64,000 nt of DNA from Salinarimonas rosea DSM 21201 (GTDB lineage: Bacteria > Pseudomonadota > Alphaproteobacteria > Rhizobiales > Beijerinckiaceae). Below the pieces are notes generated by a model that was not told the DNA's origin, did no database searches, and was given only the letters and a program-made list of their open reading frames with translations. Made by a program: the position numbers and the translations under genes. The stretch lies in contig NZ_AUBC01000001.1 of the NCBI RefSeq assembly GCF_000429045.1, positions 386,928 to 450,927 on the forward strand. Direction: 5' to 3'. Positions 63,369 to 64,000 of the stretch are shown in pieces (position 1 is the first letter of the stretch; each line of letters starts with the position of its first letter).

Positions 63369-63486
63369 GGGACGGACGCGGGGCCGGGAGTGTGGGGCGG
63401 CGTCCTGGAGGTGGCCTACTTGCGACGGCGCCCACGGGCACGCCGGCTTCCGCGGCGCGGAACGCGTCGCTTCCGCGCCGCGCCCC

Positions 63487-63535
63487 ATCCGTCACCGGCT
63501 TCGCCGGCGACGCCTTCCCCTTACGGGGAAGGAGA
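63487..63535. repeat. second copy of the intergenic palindromic repeat family
   Basis: CCTTCCCC-TTAC-GGGGAAGG (63513-63532) preceded by CGGCTTCGCCG and followed by AG, the same order as at 33360-33398. It lies where the GDPD gene and the oxidoreductase gene converge and could act as a terminator for both. Confidence 0.65.
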
Positions 63536-63549
63536 ACGCCTGCGTCGAG

Positions 63550-64000
63550 TCAGCCCGCCTGGATCGCCTCCCAGCGCGCGTCCGCCTTCGCCGAGCGGAC
63601 GGCGGCCTCGATGAAGGCGACGCCGCGCACGCCGTCGTCGACGGTGGGGACGTCGAGGGCCTCCGGCGGCGCGCTCGTGCCCGCGAGGCGGGCCTCGATC
63701 TGGTCGGCGATGTCGGAATAGAGGTTGGCGAAGCCTTCCAGGTAGCCCTCCGGGTGGCCCGACGGAGTCCGGCTGACGCGCTGGGAGACCGCGCCCGCGC
63801 CCGCGCCGTTGCGGCGGATGAGCCGCGGCGGCTCGCCGATGGGCGTGTGGACGAGGACGTTGGGGTTCTCCTGCGCCCAGGAGAGCGAGCCGGTCTCGCC
63901 GTAGATGCGCAGCGTCAGCGCGTTCTCCTCGCCGACCGCCACCTGCGAGCACCACAGCGCGCCGCGCGCGCCGCCTTCGAAGCGCAGCAGCATGTGGGCG
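63550..64000 (-). CDS. Gfo/Idh/MocA-family oxidoreductase, N-terminal part outside the window
   Basis: Visible part: the last 150 residues, belonging to the C-terminal alpha/beta domain of sugar or inositol dehydrogenases. MLLRFEGGARGALWCSQVAV, RIYGETGSLSWAQENPNVL and GHPEGYLEGFANLYSDIADQI are typical. The NAD-binding Rossmann domain and the start codon would lie beyond 64000. Substrate cannot be judged. Confidence 0.85.
   Translation of the reverse strand, partial: AHMLLRFEGGARGALWCSQVAVGEENALTLRIYGETGSLSWAQENPNVLVHTPIGEPPRLIRRNGAGAGAVSQRVSRTPSGHPEGYLEGFANLYSDIADQIEARLAGTSAPPEALDVPTVDDGVRGVAFIEAAVRSAKADARWEAIQAG

Overview
The window is very GC-rich, gene-dense chromosomal DNA. Gene content points to an alphaproteobacterium, most likely of the Hyphomicrobiales (an inference; no rRNA is present). 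The supporting evidence is an EipB/DUF1849 envelope protein, a HemP-HmuTUV heme system with its own TonB-ExbBD, a ROSE-like RNA thermometer before an hsp20 gene, a DctPQM TRAP transporter, and a cpoB-tilS pair. Codon use and GC look uniform except around 5.45-6.1 kb (after tRNA-Ser) and 15.3-17.2 kb (beside tRNA-Leu), where GC is visibly lower.

Layout. 0-7 kb: the 3'-truncated atpH, a ribA / ribD-reductase divergent pair, cytochrome b561, msrA, tRNA-Ser(GGA) and small proteins. 6.1-15 kb: an RpiR regulator divergent from a tightly packed operon: N-formylglutamate amidohydrolase-like enzyme, TRAP transporter QMP, glutamine-synthetase-like ligase, aldehyde dehydrogenase and iron-type alcohol dehydrogenase. 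Read as a pathway this looks like uptake and gamma-glutamylation of an amino alcohol, two-step oxidation, and hydrolytic release. 15.3-17.3 kb: a lower-GC AlbA_2/ATPase gene next to tRNA-Leu(CAG), with short repeats on one side. 17.4-31 kb: mostly housekeeping genes (complex I NDUFA9-like protein, aminotransferase, cpoB, tilS, prmA, aminopeptidase P, a cystathionine-lyase-family enzyme, an RluA-type enzyme, ftsY, malonyl-CoA synthetase). 31-33 kb: hsp20 with a heat-shock-type promoter and thermometer, and an AbgB-like amidohydrolase.

33.4-41.7 kb is a complete heme-uptake locus. Leftward run the receptor, a heme-degrading monooxygenase, hutX, exbB, exbD and tonB; rightward run hemP and hmuTUV. 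The shared promoter region holds inverted repeats that could be iron/heme operators. 41.7-54.2 kb is a carbohydrate locus: an ABC importer, an argininosuccinate-lyase-like enzyme and a PfkB kinase run leftward; a ROK regulator, an 804-residue PIG-L-type deacetylase, an EamA transporter and a GlmS-like SIS enzyme run rightward. The set fits import and breakdown of an acylated amino sugar or of a fructosamine-type conjugate, but the substrate is unknown.

54.4-64 kb carries a short PAS protein, pgi, a DUF6498-like membrane protein, a histone-deacetylase-family amidohydrolase, a PRC-barrel protein, a lone XRE-type HTH protein, an acyl-CoA dehydrogenase/VOC pair, EipB, a RidA/GDPD pair, and the C-terminal part of a Gfo/Idh/MocA oxidoreductase cut by the window end. 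No CRISPR array, rRNA, integrase, transposase or phage gene was seen.
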